64,000 nucleotides of DNA from Zeugodacus cucurbitae (GCF_028554725.1 NC_071668.1:23724501-23788500), one strand, 5' to 3'; counted from the first letter of the stretch, positions 1 through 11,746 are shown. Made by a program: numbers and translations. Notes: generated by a model from the sequence alone, not told the origin.

Positions 1-934
1 GTATAATTTGGTAAAAAAACATAAATGGTATACTCGTTTCTTACTTGATAGCATCTTACATTTTGGAAAAGTAGTGTTGGTTAAATATATTTTGAGCAAA
101 TTGACAGCGTTTTCAATTATTAAAACTAATTTGATTTGAATAACCTTATTATGTAAGGCGACTGGCGCAAGTACAGTTGTCGCTAGGCAACCGAATACTA
201 AAATTGACATTACGCATGAAAACTGGCTAATGATCACAAATAATTGAGTATCTTTTGTTGATTATTAGTTCCAGTTAAAAGATATCCACAATTTTTGAAA
301 CAAATTGCTGGTTTTATTTAGAATAATTCTATTTAGGTCACTAACTGCTTTGTTCACTAACTTGTTGCCATTTTGAAGTCAGTTTCATAATGTCACTCTC
401 TTAGAAACCCTCGTCCGTAATATAAAAATAACTGGAACAGTCAACTTTCACAAGTTTCTCTTGAGGCGGCCCTTTTACCAGCAAACACATATGCCATAGA
501 TATAGATAGAATCTGTAAAAACCACTCAAACAAGCTTATATTCGCGGCCTGGCGCTGACGTATTGGCACACCTCACCTATTGGATAAAACTGGCCACTTC
601 TAAGCGATAGCTTCTTTCAGACGGTTCAACTGTTGACAGTACGTGGTTGAATTCAGTGTTTGGCTGGAGGATAAAAGCTCTTAGTCGATTTTGGCTTGAT
701 CTCAGTTTGAGTCGGCTCAACGCGAACGCCACAATCGTTTTCGCTAGACAGAAATCTAAATTAGGGGGTATTATTCATGTCTTCTAGTATACTGACATCA
801 GTAGCCATATGTAATGCTAAATCCTGTTATAGTAACCAGTAAAAGTAAGCTGGCAATTATATCGCACAGATTCTTGAATTCTTGAAAATCTAGATATTTT
901 TGAAAGCGTTCTTTTTTACCCAGTGACTGCAAGT
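1..934. other. Non-coding DNA, no gene recognised
   Basis: AT-rich sequence without a convincing exon. The stretch 540-740 is GC-richer than its surroundings and holds a TATA-like/initiator pair described separately. No repeat shared with the rest of the window was recognised here. Confidence 0.6.
671..707 (+). promoter_or_regulatory. Candidate TATA + initiator core promoter
   Basis: ATAAAAG at 671-677 is followed at 702-707 by TCAGTT, which matches the arthropod initiator consensus TCAKTY. The predicted +1 A is at 704, so the TATA-like box sits about 33 bp upstream, the usual spacing. The flanks are GC-richer than the neighbouring DNA. No clear downstream promoter element is visible near +28. 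The first ATG downstream (778) opens a frame of only 21 codons, so no gene can be attached to it. It could be a promoter for a non-coding transcript or a chance pairing. Confidence 0.25.
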
Positions 935-1190
935 AAAAGGAGCTCTCAGGCAATGGGAGCTCTTTAGCCCTCGAGAGATCGTCTCACGTCCATTTAATCG
1001 GAAGCAAGAGGCTGGAGCACAATAGAGCAAAAGCGTAGTGTTGTCCTGTGAATCTTAACACAATCCTCTTAGTTTTTAAAATTGGCAAAGCTTTGAAACT
1101 TCCTAGCATCTGTAAAGATATTTTGATCAAGATTTTACAATAGACAAAAAAAAAAAAATATAGAGAAAATAATACTGTAATTTTATCGAA
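935..1190 (+). pseudogene. Non-LTR retrotransposon 3' remnant (copy 1)
   Basis: This stretch aligns by eye with 3690-3905. Shared blocks are a GAGAGA(T/A)CGT..CACGTCCATT core, a TTAGAGCAA/ATAGAGCAA block, a GCTTTGAAA..CT core and an A-rich end followed by ATAnnGAG. The 3690-3905 copy lies directly downstream of a LINE-type zinc knuckle, so both are read as the C-terminal tail plus 3'UTR of one non-LTR family. Here the coding part is unrecognisable. Sense strand is plus by comparison with the other copy. Confidence 0.5.
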
Positions 1191-1400
1191 GAGGCGAGTT
1201 ACTGATCGTGATCTAAATGATCGAAATGAACTCATGAAAACCAATCAATAACATGAAAGAAATTATCAAGACGAAAAACATAAGTATACTTGGCTAAACG
1301 CTTGACGACTGAACATATTGAAAGATTTTCCAATAAAATATTTACAGGGTACATAAAATATTCAAATTATATATGAACAGAAAATCTAACATTCTATACA
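1191..1400. other. AT-rich spacer
   Basis: No gene, repeat family or signal recognised. Confidence 0.5.
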
Positions 1401-2130
1401 AACAGCAAATCTCGTGCAAGGCCGCGGCAAGCAACGCGCAAATCAACGCGTTCTCGCTCCATTGCTCTTCGCTTAATTCTGACATAATTAACCGATAAAC
1501 TGTCAAAATCTGCTGTGGCGAATGTTATTTAATAAATTTATGAAAGCACTTTGCAGCCAGTGGAGCAGAGTAATCTGGCGCGCTGCCGGCTAGTTGCATG
1601 CAGCGGTTGTTCGCCTGCTTAACTGTCGTTTGCGTATCGCGTATCGCGCCAAGAATGCAAACACATGCATTCAAATGCCGCGACATAAATAAAAATATTG
1701 TGCGCGCAACAAAGTAACAGAGAGGTGCGTACGGCGCATGCGTGCGTGTCGCGCGTTCGACGGCGCGTTGACGTGACGCGTGGCATGGCATAGCGTGGCG
1801 CATGAAATACTGTTGCTCCACAAGTGCGGCGCGGCTGCCGTTGGAGGCTGGGTAGTAGTTAATAATTGCATTAGTTTGGGTATGGGGCCGCCACCGCCAC
1901 CACCGGTAGACCCACCTGAAACTGTCACAAGCGATTACATAGCATAGCAGTGACATTAGATTAGCGCACACATAAACACCTGCGCGTTGCTATTTATGAG
2001 CCGTTTCCGTAGGTTGACATGTGGGTCGCAACAAAAGCAATTGGTCGCCGGCAGGCGATTATGTGGCGTGTTGCGGCAGCGCAATAGCAGGTGCCATGCG
2101 ATTTTCACGAGGTGTGTGACATGCAAGGCG
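1400..2130. other. GC-richer non-coding island
   Basis: Clearly GC-richer than both flanks, with many GCGC and GCATGC words and a G/C-rich CCACCGCCACCACC run near 1890. Open frames up to 148 codons exist on the minus strand, but they are Cys/His/Arg-rich, match no family I know and overlap in several frames, as expected for chance frames. Plausibly old intronic or intergenic DNA with regulatory content; nothing in it identifies a factor. Confidence 0.45.
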
Positions 2131-2880
2131 GTTAACCAGTTTTGAGAATTTTTGGTTTCGAAAGTGTCAAAGGTTTTGAAATTTTCATTTATTTACTGTA
2201 CGAAAATATGAAATAATAATTGGGGACATTCCAAGTTTTGTGTTTCCGAAATGCAATAACTAAAGGTATAAAATATATAGAAGTGGCTTACATATTAATG
2301 GAGTGAGATTAGCCTAGGTCTAGATTTATGCATTTTAATGTACTAGAAAAGTTCTACTGAAACGATTATTATAGGAGACCATTATGCCGGCAGATGTGCT
2401 CTCACATAATTTTCTAATCTTGTTCGAATTATCCAGACCTATCATACTCAATATCACACTAACCTTACTAATGTATATAGGGAGGATCAATAAAGGTTCC
2501 CAGAAAAAAAAGAGAAGATCTGGCCAAGTATGGTAAACGGACAATACGAATTACAAAAACCGCAAAATTAAGTGTTTAAAGAGATTTGAGATACTACACA
2601 GAAAGAATGGAGGAGAAAAAACATGGCAAAGACAAAGTCTTTAGAAATTTGATGCTGAATTTTTAAGAACTGACGGAATCGGGCTATTGTAAGGATGAAG
2701 GAATGGGTTCCAATGATACAAAGTGAGGGTAATTCATTCGAATAAGTTTTAGTTTAGTTCCACGGGAGACAATCTAGTTTGGAGAGGCAACTACTATACT
2801 ATTAGTTGCCTGGGTTTGGATTAAAGTTCGAAACAGGTTAAAATTTCGATGCCTTCTTTTGCTAACCGAAAGGTTAATTA
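2131..2880. other. AT-rich non-coding DNA
   Basis: No exon, transposon or repeat recognised. Intermediate composition at 2760-2870 may be the start of the duplicated unit that begins clearly at 2881. Confidence 0.5.
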
Positions 2881-3123
2881 TTTTCAAATATTTTAAAGGC
2901 CTTAAGTACAATTGACTTCGCTAATAATAATCAATGAGCGTTTTCAGGATTTCCAAATAGAGTCTAATTCGCATAGCTGCTCTAATGGTGAAGTTATAAA
3001 AGTAAATAGGCGGAGCCCTTTATTGCTGTAGGTCTTCATATACTCGGAATTAACTACGAAAAGAAGAATTCGCAAGTAGGAATTGCCACTGACTTCAATA
3101 GCAGGGACTTCATCATTCCAAAT
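2881..3123. repeat. Local duplicate, copy 1
   Basis: Begins TTTTCAAATATTTTAAAGGC and is repeated at 3318 (offset 437 bp). Further shared blocks are TTGACTTCGCT, AATAATCAATGAG, TTTCAGGATTTCCAAATAG, GCAAGTAGGAATT and CACTGACTTCAATA. Relative to copy 2 this copy has extra sequence between the AATAGAGTCTAA block and the GCAAGTAGGAA block. Confidence 0.8.
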
Positions 3124-3317
3124 ACAATAATATAATGGATGATGAAAATCTTGCTGTAATTCATTCCATACAGGATTTAGGTTTAGCCCGTCTATGTCTT
3201 ATCCGGATAGGTTGGAGTTTAGTCCACTACAGTATCCAGAACACAATTCCACTAGAGCCACTCTGGTTTCGTGAGGCAACTTCCATTAGTTTGCAGGTAT
3301 AAATATTGGTATGCCTA

Positions 3318-3498
3318 TTTTCAAATATTTTAAAGGCCTTAAGTACAGTTGACTTCGCTCATAATAATCAATGAGTTTTTTCAGGATTTCCAAATAGAGT
3401 CTAAATCATATAGTAGCTTTAATGGTGAGGTTAAAAGAGGAATGGGCAAGTAGGAATTTCCACTGACTTCAATAACAGGAACTTGACCATTCCAAATT
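3318..3498. repeat. Local duplicate, copy 2
   Basis: Second copy of the 2881-3123 unit in the same orientation, shorter by an internal deletion. Similarity stops at TTCCAAAT in both. It lies just upstream of a LINE 3' end, so the unit may be part of the same retrotransposon family or an older local duplication. Confidence 0.8.
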
Positions 3499-3555
3499 AT
3501 TTCTTGGTGACATGCTCCCAAAAAAACAAACTAATACAAATTGTGGATTATATTC

Positions 3556-3905
3556 AGGCCACTGCATATTAAGGTGTTCTTGAGTCTCTTGTTAGATCAA
3601 TGTCTATTTTGCGGCTTGGTAGCTGATACACCAGAGCATTTATTTCTTGATTGCACTGCGAATGCAGATAAAAAGAGTTAGGCATTGGAAGATATTTAGC
3701 TCTAGAGAGAACGTGTCACGTCCATTAGCCCGGTACCTATAGACCAGTGCCCATTAGAGCAACTCTGAATATCAATCCAAACTAAATATATTCAGAAATT
3801 GTCGAAATTGCTTTGAAATTCTCTTGCCTCTGTCAAGATAATTGATATTTTCCTATATATGTGTAGGAGTATAGACTTTATACAAAAAAAATATGGAGAG
3901 GATCA
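3556..3905 (+). pseudogene. Non-LTR retrotransposon C-terminus and 3'UTR
   Basis: Codons 3595-3654 read DQCLFCGLVADTPEHLFLDC, a CX2CX8HX4C zinc knuckle of the kind found at the C-terminus of many insect non-LTR (LINE) polyproteins, downstream of reverse transcriptase. The reading frame is lost soon after (stops within the next 15 codons), so this is a dead remnant. No reverse transcriptase or endonuclease motif is visible upstream, so the copy is 5'-truncated or decayed. The 3' part aligns with 935-1190. The A-rich end near 3885 is followed by ATATGGAGAGGATCAC. Confidence 0.65.
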
Positions 3906-4100
3906 CTTTTCTATACTAATATTTACTCTTTGCAAATAATTCTTCTACATTCTATATATTTCGTTTGAAGACAACACATAAAATTTAAATTCAACACTGT
4001 CTTGAGAGATATATGAAATATCTCAGTCAAAAAATCTAAATTTTATCATCCAGCTTTATTGCAAATAATTAATATTTCCACATTTCATTAAGCGCTTAGA
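3906..4100. other. AT-rich spacer
   Basis: Nothing recognised. Confidence 0.5.
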
Positions 4101-5050
4101 GTTTAGCTGCTTGCTTGCGATTGAAAATGCATACAATTTGCTGCACTTACTTATAGTCCGTCAAATAGTTTATTTTATTTGCCGCTTAAATCATTTTCGC
4201 CGTTGTTTATTTTTAGAATCCACTTTTTCTGCAGCTACTTCGCTAAAATGCAGCAGTTGGGAAGAATGCAATGCAATTTATTGGCAACACGCCCCCTTTA
4301 TGAAACGCCGTAAACTAGAAGACGCTTTGCGCTATCAAGCGCGCATGTCGATATGCTCCGCTATGTATTTGTGCACATGTGCGTGTGTGTGTGTGTTTTA
4401 GTGAACGATGTATGCCATGCACGATATAATTAAAATCAACGCCAGATGTTCAGTTTTCCCGGAGATGTGGAAATGCGCGTCGCACTGATAAGGACACGGT
4501 GGGCTGCAACACAATTTCAACAGCAAATGCAACGCAGCAGCAAAATAAAAACAAAATAATAAAATCAAAAACAACAAAAGATAGGACAACAAGGCAGCTG
4601 GATTGTGGCGCAGAAGAAATTAAATGGCTGGCGGTATGAAAAGGCAAAACTATCGCTTTGGTGCTGGCGGAATTGAAGCAGGCAAATCGTTTGTAAATAT
4701 TTCTATTGCTGTTAATGCACCACTTCACTGTTGTTGCTGTTATTATTGTTGCGCATGTGTACAACAACCTATTATTAGCGTGTGTCGGTGCAGGAAAATT
4801 GCGCTGAAAGTCTTACATAGTTGTTGATAATTTTTCCATTTGCTGACTTGTTATTGTTGGCATTGGTGAAGAAGCTGCTGTTGTTGCCTCAGCGCAACAC
4901 ATAAGGGCAGCCCTTTCGCTTAGCCGACCAATGCGTGCTGGGAAATTAGCCAACCAATCAAACGCTGACACAAACGAACGAGTAGCCGCTACTCGCTGCG
5001 TGCATGCTTGCCTTAAAAGCTTCTAGTTGTGGCATGCAACCGTGCAACAA
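4100..5050. other. GC-richer non-coding island
   Basis: Contains a (GT)n run at 4383-4396, CAGCAG and TGTTGTTG words, and GC-rich patches. Frames of 60-105 codons occur on both strands over the same bases with Cys- or Leu-runs from simple repeats, so no coding call is made. Confidence 0.45.
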
Positions 5051-5430
5051 TGTAATTATGCTGCGCCACGTTCAAGGGCTCTGTAGTACTTTTTAAGTGT
5101 ATGGAATGTCCATTGGCTAGTTGAAATATGCGGACCGATTAAAAATTATGTTCTGGAATTACATGTTTGAAGGTGGTCGGCGTGGTAGAAAAAAAGGTTT
5201 TGAAGAACGAGGATTTTTTTTATTATAGTAAATTGAATAATGATTATTGAAAGCTACACAGAAAGTTTATAACTCATAATATAGAAATATTGTGTTGTTG
5301 TTAATAGTTTTAAATATTTGTAAGTAAAAATAAAATCAGTGAAATGTATACTAGAGAGTCTAACGGTAACCACTTGAAAGATATAAACCTCATAGGATAT
5401 TTTTGGCATAAATGAGTTTTAACTAACATT
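5051..5430. other. AT-rich non-coding DNA
   Basis: No gene or repeat recognised. Confidence 0.5.
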
Positions 5431-5431
5431 G

Positions 5432-5800
5432 CAGAAGAGGATTAAAACATTTATGCCAGCGAAAATTTGTAAGCGCCAATTAATTTAAAGAGTTCTTTAC
5501 TCTAAAACTCATAAAAAGTTAAAACTTGGATTGTTAAGTCTTTTTAAGTGTTGTAAGCTCGGCCTCAAAGCTCGAAAGTAATAAAGTGATTGACATTCTT
5601 GGATTTTTTTTTAGATTTGTTTATCTATTGAACTTATGTAATACTTGTGATGAATTCAAATTCACTGGAAAAGCAAGACATGATATTCGTTCGGAAGAAA
5701 AGAAGATGTACTTTGCTGTAAGCTTTATAGTGAAAAATATGTAATTATCCTTGGAAATAGCTTGATTATGGGATAATTTGTTACATTTACTTGGAATCTT
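5432..5800 (+). repeat. Dispersed repeat (same family as 33.2-33.85 kb)
   Basis: Aligns with both tandem copies at 33180-33850. Shared blocks in order: AGGATTAAAA, TTTGTAAGCG, AACTCATAAAAAGT / ATCTCATAAAAAGT, AAGTGYTGTAAGC, GGCCTCAAAGCTC, AAGTAATAAAG, GATTGACATT, TTTTTAGATTTG, AACTTGTGATG, ATTCGTTCGGAAGAAAA and CTTTGGAAATAGC / CTTGGAAATAGC. No coding potential. Terminal repeats were not identified, so the element class is unknown. Confidence 0.75.
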
Positions 5801-6070
5801 TATTCAAATCATCACAAATACCATAAGTACTATAATAGCTGAATAGTATGTTGTCAAATTTTTCGAAGGGGTAGATGCTACATTGATGTGACTAACCCCT
5901 CACTAAAGCTTGATGATTAGTACTAATGTAGTGATATCTAGCAATCTCCGATCAAAATCAGCAACTTTCATAGAACTAAGCAATATTACTTTCGATTCTC
6001 TGCCACAAAACGATGTAACGGTGTTTCATGTAATGTGCAAGACACCTTGCACTGATGCAATACTTACGCT
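5801..6070. other. AT-rich spacer
   Basis: Nothing recognised. Confidence 0.4.
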
Positions 6071-6910
6071 TTTAGCTAATAGACGAGCTGAGTTCTAAGC
6101 ATGCAGCTGCTTTTTGTGATGTAACCATTGCAGAGTTGCATGTGCGCACGCATCGAGTGAGAAAGTTACAACCAAGACTCATTACAAGCACATAAATATA
6201 TGAAAGAATTGTTGTTGCGACATTCGCAGTATGCGAACTGTTATTTTCCAACTCAATGTTTATCGTCTTCATCTTTCGCCAGCATCAACGTCACTGACGC
6301 TCTTACGTCGTCAACGTTCGCATCGTTGGCATACAAACATACTTGCGAATGTGCCGCAACTCGCTGTGAGAGTTATGTATGCGACTAGCTCGCGGCTCTT
6401 CATTAGACAATCGCAACCAGCATACATTTTGCTATTAGCCATTGACATTGCTGATTGCCAGCTAGGCCACGCGGTCGACTAGTTGACCATTTCGGTCCAT
6501 CTATTGCTCGTTGTTGCTGTAGTCGTAAATCATCTAATGCTCAGTGGTTATTGAATGCATTTTTGAAAACAATAAACTTGAATTATGTGCCAATGATAGC
6601 GCTCATGTACACGAGAAGATGCAACAACACACATGCAACACACCGCATGACATTGCAACGCATAGAAATTCTTGCGTTTGTCGAAGCAGGTTGCTTGCCG
6701 GTTTCCTAGTTGCGCAGCGCTTTCGCAAATATGCCGTTTCGCGCTATAAATGGCGGCTCATTTTCTACGCATGCGTGCACGAACGCGCATTCGCAATGCG
6801 AGATGCCGATTGCTACATGCGTTGCATGACATTGCGGTGGACACTGAGGCGCTTGGAAGAAAGTGAAAGAAAAGTATTTCATGTGCAGTTGCAGTTGTTT
6901 AGAACATAAT
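6070..6910. other. GC-richer non-coding island
   Basis: Balanced composition with many GCATGC/TGCATG words and several overlapping plus-strand frames (62-121 codons) in different phases. None has a recognisable domain, signal peptide or splice context, so these are taken as chance frames. Confidence 0.45.
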
Positions 6911-7755
6911 TACTGTTACTGTTACTTCTTTTTTTTTTGCTCTCTAAATGGTATTCTTGATGTTGCATAAGGTCTGTTGTGTTGAATTGGTATACTTTCT
7001 TTGGTGCTATATATTTGCAGAATTCTTGGGTAGCATCTATTTTAGTATTTTTTAGAGTTCAAACAATTAGTCAAGCTTTGGTAAATGTTTGGACTTTAGT
7101 TAAATCGCTTCTAGAATATCGATTTTTATGATAAAAAAGTATAAATTATGTTAATTGGGAGTATTTATTTCCTGTTCTCACCGATATTAAAAAGGCTGAA
7201 GGCTTATGATGACTTCCAAACCATTACTTGTGGAAAGATCTTGTTCAGAAGTGCTAGTTTTAAGGTGATGAGAAAACGTGTGAATTGTCTTAGTATGGAG
7301 AGCTTTTTAATGAAATTAAAGCGAGACAATAGCCGGCTTCTATTCGCCATTTCTCTATTCGCTATTGGACGAAACTCTCTTGTCAAAAATTCACTTCTCA
7401 AGACAACAATAAAATTAGTGAGTTGAATTCAATGTATTGCAGTGTAGAGTTACTTTAATAAAGTGGTATAACCACTTCACGCTACCAAGTTTAATTTTAC
7501 AGATTTTCGACCAGTTTCAAATTATGAAAATGCAAAGACTTTGTATTTGGTATAAAAATACAAAAAATCATATTATAAAACGTGTTTATTTGAATTTGTT
7601 CGATTCGCTACTCTCTAAAGCTTGCTGAAACGAAGTCGTCTTAAATAGATTGTGAGTTTCGATAGCTATTGAGGAAAGAGTTTATAAAGACCGTTGAAAA
7701 CAGTTGAAATACTTAAAATATTTGACTTTATCTGTGAGTGTCCAGTAATTGCTAA
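6911..7755. other. AT-rich non-coding DNA
   Basis: Includes a T-run near 6930 and short overlapping frames on both strands at 7148-7426. No family match recognised. Confidence 0.45.
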
Positions 7756-7792
7756 TGAGGTGTGTTCAAAAAATAACGGGAATTTTTTTAAA
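7756..7792 (+). mobile_element. Mariner-like terminal repeat remnant
   Basis: GAGGTGTGTTCAAAAAATAA followed by CGGGAATTTTTTTA resembles the GTGTTCAAAAnnTAACGGGAATTT ends of some Tc1/mariner elements. No matching inverted end or transposase codons were found in the following 400 bp, so this would be a solo end. The family comparison is from memory of the motif style. Confidence 0.35.
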
Positions 7793-8200
7793 AACCAAAA
7801 TTAACACCTCGTATATCGAAAATAATTTTTTTGAGATCAGATGTCTATCTAGATTGGCAAAAGGATTTTAAGACCAAATTCTTCAAAATTTTAGAAACCA
7901 CAAATAGGAAAAAAAAACAATTACGAAAAGGTGTTTTCATTTACGAAAATATAATTTTTTAGTTGTTAAATACCTCCAAATTCCCTTCGAATTCCCTAAC
8001 TTACTATTGAAAATTTCCTCTGTGCACCGTCTTTTTCACACATTGTTTGCGCAAATTGCCTTTTTGCCCTTGATTGTGCGATCTAAAACTAAATTACAGC
8101 AACATTTGCGCTTGCAACAGCAGTAAGCAAAAAAAAAAAAAGAAGAGAAAACATCGAAGTATATTAAAAAATCGTAATTATTGGATAAGCCAACTGGTGT
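7793..8200. other. AT-rich non-coding DNA
   Basis: May include decayed interior of the element ending at 7756; nothing definite seen. Confidence 0.35.
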
Positions 8201-9000
8201 TGAAAGCAATTTTAAAAATGATGAGTATGAGAATTGCACTTGTTTTTTGTGCGGTCGCTTTATGCACATATGTATGCCTACAAACATACGAGTATCAACA
8301 TAGTAGTGCAGTTAATGCGCCGCCATGCATACTAATAGTCCAAACACACACACAAATATAGAGGAAGCATTGAGTGTTGCTGCGCATGCGCAAAGGAATT
8401 TCGCTAAGTACGAGTGGCCCTACAACCAGCCACCAGCCACAGCCAGCCCTACCTGTTCGCGACTGCCCGCCAACCGTTGCTGCGCCGCGGCCGTCTATAA
8501 AAAGCCACTAAGCAGTTTTCTTTATCGCTTATTAAAAATCATTTCGCTCTTCGTATCGTATGTTCGTCTGCCTTGCTTCGCCTGCTTGGTTGCATGGCCG
8601 AAAAGCTGCGCTTCTACGCTGCTGCTATACGGCTCTAGTGTTGTCCGCGCTTGTCGATTGCGGCCGGCATACGAGACGCATCGATTTCCGTAAACTGCAT
8701 ACGTGCGCATGCGCATACACACGTAAATTTGTTGCTGCATACAAAGTCAGTGTGTTATAAATACCTGTGGTCGGCTGTGCGTGGCAGCGCTACTTTATGC
8801 TCATGTTTGGCTGTATTTCTTGTTTTTTTTTTTGTGTTTTTCGTTTATTCGTAGTGTGTTTTATTTTATGATTTCAACTTTGTTATTAACTTGGCTCAAA
8901 TGTCGATCAATGCTGATGATTTCGTTCGATTTCATTACAGCTTCACAGCTGCATTCTGGTACATACACATGCGATGACTAAGTAGTTCGTCCTCACTTAA
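8200..9000. other. GC-richer non-coding island
   Basis: GC-rich core at 8400-8500 (many GCC/CAGCCA words) with a TATA-like box at 8496. Overlapping frames in several phases on both strands show no domain. Resembles the other GC-richer islands of the window. Confidence 0.45.
8496..8504 (+). promoter_or_regulatory. TATA-like box
   Basis: TATAAAAAG directly follows a GC-rich stretch (GCCGCGGCCGTC). No TCAKTY initiator lies at the expected 30 bp; the nearest TCATTT is about 43 bp downstream. No gene follows. Weak candidate. Confidence 0.2.
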
Positions 9001-9440
9001 AAAGTGAAGAGCTGAAATAATAGGAAAATACGCAGGAAGCAGGCGGTCGACGGCACAGTGTTTCGATGGTGTTGAAAATTCAAAAACAAAAATTTTAAGG
9101 AAAAATTATAAAAGCTTTTAATTTTTTCCCTATTCTGGAAGATATTCCATTTCAGTCGGTTTTAAGTTGGAAACTTCTTATCATCACTGTCTTTGATATT
9201 TTGCAGAATACAAACAAGTTGGCTTTTAAATGTGAAACCAACATACTTTTTCGATTTTTTGGTGGTTAGTCAAGAATTAAAATTGTCTTTCATAGGCCAT
9301 CTACTACTATACTCCGATCATTTCAAATTGAAGGATCTGTTAAGATAGATACATTGGTCTTATCAACTATTCGGTTATAACGACGGATCCAAATGATAAT
9401 CATTTCGTTATCTATTACCAATTAATGCCTTATTTACATA
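9001..9440. other. Non-coding DNA
   Basis: No gene or repeat recognised; may contain decayed upstream sequence of the LINE fragment at 9455. Confidence 0.4.
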
Positions 9441-9454
9441 TAAGCCTCTTGGCT

Positions 9455-9575
9455 TAGTTCAATATGACGAAAACACTCCAGCTTTGAAAGTGTTCGATGC
9501 AGTATCCGCCGGTGGAAACAGAGGAAGAGGAAGGCCTCCACCTCTTTGGAAAGACCAGGAGGCTAGATGAAGAGT
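9455..9575 (+). pseudogene. LINE (non-LTR) polyprotein C-terminal fragment
   Basis: One plus-strand frame reads ALKVFDAVSAGGNRGRGRPP followed by PLWKDQEAR and a stop. The RxRGRP..W.D pattern after a VFDA..AGG stretch is characteristic of the extreme C-terminal region of many insect non-LTR retrotransposon ORF2 proteins (the GH..RM..RVFDA..GGRRxRGRPRxRWxDxV block). The frame is closed by a stop where the family continues, so it is a dead fragment. Recognition is from the motif pattern; the clade is not assigned. Confidence 0.65.
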
Positions 9576-10380
9576 GACCTGGTTGTACTTGGGATATCCA
9601 ACTGGCGCGCTTTCTTAAAAATAGAACCTCGAGTTTTCATTATCTTTCCTTGGATGTATACCCATTTCAGACAGATCTTTTCAATTAAATTGACGATAAA
9701 TCAATGGCTTTAGCCAAAAAGACTAAGTGGGAGATATGTCGCCTAGCTCGTAATGATACCAGCTCACAACAATTATAGTGACTCTTCCCACAGATATGCG
9801 AATTCTTGGAAAGTGAGAGTAAAAATTATCGTGGAAGTAAAAAACTTTTTGAATATAGTTGGAGATCTCAAAAAGTTACTGTATATATTGGATATATGAC
9901 CCGCGACAGAAAAAAGGGCCACAAAATGTTGGCTTATAAGGCCTTCTATAAGCCTATGTTTTGAAAATAAAAATTCTTAATACTTGAAACTACAGAAATC
10001 TATTATAGAACCATTAGATCTAGCGAATTTCCTATCCTAAACAAGCCAACTACTATATATATCGGTGGTAAATTGACCTTTTAGATAGCTCAGCTTATTA
10101 ATTAGCCGAATGTGTCACGAGATTGTTTCCTTTGTATAACGCTGGTCTTCTAAATAAGAGGTCACTGATGCAAATTGAGAAATATTATTGTGGTTTCTCC
10201 AGAAACTTCTCTATTTCCCATTCTCAAATAAACTCTCTCTCAAAATGATAGAAACCAACACAAAACAGAAAAAATCGAAATCATTTGCATCGAAGCATTT
10301 GAGCGAGTACAATTCTTCTTAACCTAAACACATTCATTTATTCCTTTTTAAAGCTCTCCACTCATTTCATAAATAAAAGA
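9576..10380. other. AT-rich non-coding DNA
   Basis: The first 100 bp may be the LINE 3' end. No other feature recognised. Confidence 0.45.
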
Positions 10381-10820
10381 CAAATGCCACACTGTTCCCT
10401 TTGCATCAGCAGGCGCTTGCATGGCGCTGCAGGAAATGCAATCAAAAGCATTTATACTCACAAGTAAATATATACACACATACGCATAAGAAACTGCAGC
10501 GTTCGTCCAGCTTTATATTATAATATATGTACGTACGAAGTATATGTATGTGGCAACGCCAGCGATCTGTATCGTGCCGTGAAAATATTTATACAGCCCC
10601 CAAAAATCGTAATGCAACCGCATGGCGCTCCGAATGGCATGAATTGCTGTAGCACTTTACGTTGCGTTGCGGCAACATGATAATCATGATATTGGCAATT
10701 ATGAACATTGTAATGAGAAAGCGTACAACAACAACAATAGCAACAATAATCAAGTAAATGCATTTTGCGTGAGTTGCTTTTGATGATGACGTGCTGTCAG
10801 TTGTACGTCAGAGCCACAAG

Positions 10821-10864
10821 TCAGTCAGTCAGTCCGACAGTCAGGCAGTCAGTCACTCAGTCAC
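10821..10864. repeat. (CAGT)n tandem repeat
   Basis: Imperfect tetranucleotide array of CAGT/CAGG units. Confidence 0.85.
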
Positions 10865-11586
10865 TTATTCACTTACGAGTACTCGCTGTGATGCTTTTGA
10901 AAGTTGCCAATATCTGCGCTGCGCGCGTACAACTGCCCTGCGCTGTCGCCAATGTAGCGCACGTGAGTGAATGAGTGATTCAAGCCAGGCGGCACAGCCC
11001 TCGGTTACTGTGAAAATATTGCATTGTATTTGATTTCTTGGTATTTGCACATCTCCGGCTCATCACATACGCAGCTTTATTTGTGTGGCACCAAGCGTTG
11101 CAAGGCGGCCTCAATGCAGGCATACATAAAAGTTGTTACATTTCACTGGCCAACACTGTACTACGCCAGTGTCCATACGAATGCACACACATACTCACGC
11201 TGGCGTCAGTGTACGCCCAAAAACAGTTTTGTTGCATGCTGCATGTGTGTGTGCCTGCTACTTATTGCCGCTTGGGCTCTTGCCGTTGACGCTGCTGACG
11301 CGCTGTTGCATTTACATTGGCAAATTATGGCAAATACACACCTTTTCTGCCATTTTACCCTCACATCACTCACTCAGTCACTCACAGGCATTCGCTCAAC
11401 CAACCACTCCACTCTGGCCGTCGCTCGTCCCCACTCCACAACCCAATCGTCCGTCCAATCATGCAATCTAACCAATTGCCTGCTGCTTGCCAGCAATCAT
11501 TGCCTGCAACATCTTCTTTTGTTAGCTTTCAACCTTCAGCTGCTGAATTTACTTTTATTGCTGATGAATATTTGTTGTTGCCATAC

Positions 11587-11610
11587 TGTTGTTGTTGTTG
11601 TTGTTGTTGT
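11587..11610. repeat. (GTT)n microsatellite
   Basis: Eight GTT units in a row. Confidence 0.9.
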
Positions 11611-11746
11611 ATGCATTTCCATTATTATTTTTTCTTCATTATTTGATCACTTATCTTCTTTGGGGCGCTTTCATGCTAACAATCATTGGCGACGACGGTG
11701 AGCGGCCCCACTTGCGCGTGCGTGCGCGCCTCCACACCCAAACACG

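Noticed and set aside
1525..1971. 148-codon minus-strand frame
   Set aside because: Lies in a GC-richer island with another phase open; composition is Cys/His/Arg-rich and no motif is seen.
11024..11701. 225-codon plus-strand open frame, the longest in the window
   Set aside because: Other plus-strand phases are also open over the same bases, its C-terminus is a poly-Val run from a GTT microsatellite, and no domain is recognisable.
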